Assembly: GCA_013361975.1 (NCBI GenBank)
Contig: JABFXB010000354.1
Span: forward strand, 1-6,642
Origin: Dermatophilaceae bacterium
GTDB taxonomy: Bacteria; Actinomycetota; Actinomycetes; Actinomycetales; Dermatophilaceae
Length of the DNA stretch: 6,642 bases
Direction: 5' to 3'
Both the position numbers and the translations under genes were made by a program. Under the pieces are notes generated by a model that made no database searches, was not told the DNA's origin, and was given only the letters and a program-made list of their open reading frames with translations. How positions within the stretch are numbered: position 1 is the stretch's first letter; the number at the start of each line of letters is the position of its first letter. Below are positions 5,163 to 6,642 of the stretch, piece by piece.

Positions 5163-6642
5163 GTGCCCGTGCCTGCGTTCGACACCGACCTCACCGGCGA
5201 GCTCGCCCGCGAGCAGGCCTACCTCGACGACGCACGGGAGCAGCTCGCGCGGATGCGCCGGCTGGCCGAGTCGCTCGACGCGTCGAAGGCGAGCGACGCG
5301 ATCTCGGGCGAGGTGCTGGGCCGGGTGCTGGCGCGACGGATCGCCTCGCTGCAGGACGACCCCCGCACGACCCTCTTCTTCGGCCGCATCGACGTCGACC
5401 CGGCCGACGGCCCGGCGGAGCAGTTCCACATCGGCCGGCGCCACGTCTCCGACGAGGCCGGCGACGCCGTCGTCGTCGACTGGCGCGCGCCGATCTCGAC
5501 CGCGTTCTACCGCGCGTCGCCCCTCGATCCGATGGACGTCGTGCTGCGTCGGCGGTTCGGCGTCGACCGCGGACACCTGACCGCCTTCGAGGACGAGCAC
5601 CTGCGCGCGCCCGAGCAGCACGAGCCGGGGCCCGCCGCGGGGTCGCTGCTCGCTGCCGAGATCGAGCGCCCCCGCACCGGCCCGATGCGCGACATCGTCT
5701 CCACCATCCAGCCGGAGCAGGACGAGATCGTCCGCAGCGACGTCGCCGTCAGCGTCTGCGTCCAGGGCGCCCCGGGCACCGGCAAGACCGCCGTGGGGCT
5801 GCACCGCGCGGCCTGGCTGCTCTACTCGTTCCGCGAGCGCCTCGACCGGTCGGGCGTCCTGGTCGTCGGCCCGAACCGCGCCTTCCTCGACCACATCGGC
5901 GCGGTGCTGCCGTCGCTCGGCGAGGTGCGGGTCGGTCACGCGACGATCGAGACGCTGCTCGAGCACGGCCGGGTGCGCGCCGACGAGCCGGCCGACGTCG
6001 CGACCCTCAAGGGCGATGCGCGGCTGGCGGCGGTGCTGCACCGGGCGGTGTGGTCGCACGTGGCCCGCCCGGCCGAGGCGCTCGTGGTGCCGCGCGGCGT
6101 GCGCAAGTGGCGCGTGCCGGCCTACGAGGTTCGGGAGATCCTCGACGAGCTCGCGGCCCGGGGCGTGCGTTACTCGGCCGCCCGCGACCTGCTCCCCCAG
6201 CGGCTCGCCCACCACGTGCTCCTCGAGATGGAGCGTTCGGGCGACGCCCCCGACGACCGCGTCCAGGACTCCGTCGCCAAGTCGCCGGTGGTGAAGAAGT
6301 ACGTCGCCGCCGTGTGGCCCGCGCTCGACCCGCAGGCCGTGCTGCACCGCCTGCTCTCCGACGCCAACGCATTGCGCGAGGCCGCCGGTGACGACCTCAC
6401 CGCCGACGAGCAGGCGATGCTGCTGTGGCGCAAGTCCGCCCGCACCAAGGGTTCCGCGAAGTGGTCGCGCGCCGACATGGCCCTGCTCGACGAGGTGGAC
6501 GACGTGCTGCGCCGGGTGCCGAGCCTCGGGCACGTCGTGCTCGACGAGGCGCAGGACCTCTCGCCGATGCAGCTGCGGGCCGTCGGCCGACGGGCCTCGA
6601 CCGGCTCGGTGACGGTCCTCGGCGACATCGCCCAGGGCACGA
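5163..6642 (+). CDS. HelD-like superfamily 1 ATPase/helicase (RNA polymerase recycling factor), N-terminal part
   Basis: HelD proteins are UvrD/Rep-related ATPases that pry stalled RNA polymerase off DNA or RNA and recycle it. Some actinobacterial members (HelR) also displace rifamycins. The 493 codons present have no stop. Residues about 10-65 are charged and helical (LAREQAYLDDAREQLARM), fitting the N-terminal coiled-coil arm that enters the polymerase secondary channel. FFGRIDV (72-78) and VVVDWRAPISTAFYRA (103-118) are family hallmarks. A Q-type motif TIQPEQDEIV (181-190) precedes Walker A GAPGTGKT (202-209, Lys208). A long insertion follows (about 220-455) before Walker B VVLDEAQD (458-465, Asp461-Glu462) and GDIAQGT (487-493) at the edge. 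Family members are around 700-760 residues, so about a third is missing. The insertion is consistent with actinobacterial class II HelD. It is transcribed divergently from efp. A plain UvrD/PcrA is unlikely because of the N-terminal domain. Confidence 0.92.
   Translation, partial: MPVPAFDTDLTGELAREQAYLDDAREQLARMRRLAESLDASKASDAISGEVLGRVLARRIASLQDDPRTTLFFGRIDVDPADGPAEQFHIGRRHVSDEAGDAVVVDWRAPISTAFYRASPLDPMDVVLRRRFGVDRGHLTAFEDEHLRAPEQHEPGPAAGSLLAAEIERPRTGPMRDIVSTIQPEQDEIVRSDVAVSVCVQGAPGTGKTAVGLHRAAWLLYSFRERLDRSGVLVVGPNRAFLDHIGAVLPSLGEVRVGHATIETLLEHGRVRADEPADVATLKGDARLAAVLHRAVWSHVARPAEALVVPRGVRKWRVPAYEVREILDELAARGVRYSAARDLLPQRLAHHVLLEMERSGDAPDDRVQDSVAKSPVVKKYVAAVWPALDPQAVLHRLLSDANALREAAGDDLTADEQAMLLWRKSARTKGSAKWSRADMALLDEVDDVLRRVPSLGHVVLDEAQDLSPMQLRAVGRRASTGSVTVLGDIAQGT

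Noticed and set aside
5088..6533. A 481-codon open frame on the minus strand and a 502-codon plus frame (4883-6391) across the helD-like gene
   Set aside because: Both are low-complexity shadows of the real plus frame starting at 5163, which contains all the HelD and Walker motifs and stays open to the window edge.

Overview
The window is high-GC DNA with strongly GC-biased third codon positions, GTG and TTG starts and TAGACT-type -10 boxes. The gene order efp-nusB-pyrR-pyrB-pyrC-carA is a classic actinobacterial arrangement. I infer an actinobacterium. A Micrococcales-type lineage is possible, but genus-level placement is not supported by what can be read here.

Layout. Positions 1-4889 are all on the minus strand, in transcription order from right to left: efp (elongation factor P), nusB (antitermination and rRNA transcription factor), a non-coding gap of about 290 bp, then a tightly packed pyrimidine operon of pyrR, pyrB, pyrC and carA. 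carA runs off the left edge. The four pyr genes are joined by three consecutive 4-bp stop/start overlaps (ATGA, ATGA, GTGA). Positions 4890-5162 form a divergent intergenic region holding the efp promoter and leader, a small palindrome and a striking 29-bp-arm inverted repeat. From 5163 a HelD-like superfamily 1 ATPase (RNA polymerase recycling type) runs rightward and off the right edge.

How the genes work together. PyrR, aspartate transcarbamoylase, dihydroorotase and the small subunit of carbamoyl-phosphate synthetase give the regulator and early steps of de novo UMP synthesis. Just upstream of pyrR the mRNA carries a match to the PyrR-binding loop consensus UCCNGNGAGG, two bases before a perfect AAGGAGGT Shine-Dalgarno. 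No attenuator terminator is seen in the leader. This fits the mycobacterial model, in which UMP-bound PyrR represses translation of the first cistron, and the overlapping starts would pass that control down the operon. efp, nusB and the helD-like gene concern translation and transcription elongation.

The most unusual element is the dyad at 5073-5139. It has 26 of 29 arm positions complementary and contains four CGGTGTGT-like octamers at exact 19-bp steps, placed symmetrically between the divergent efp and helD-like genes. I do not recognise it as a known element.
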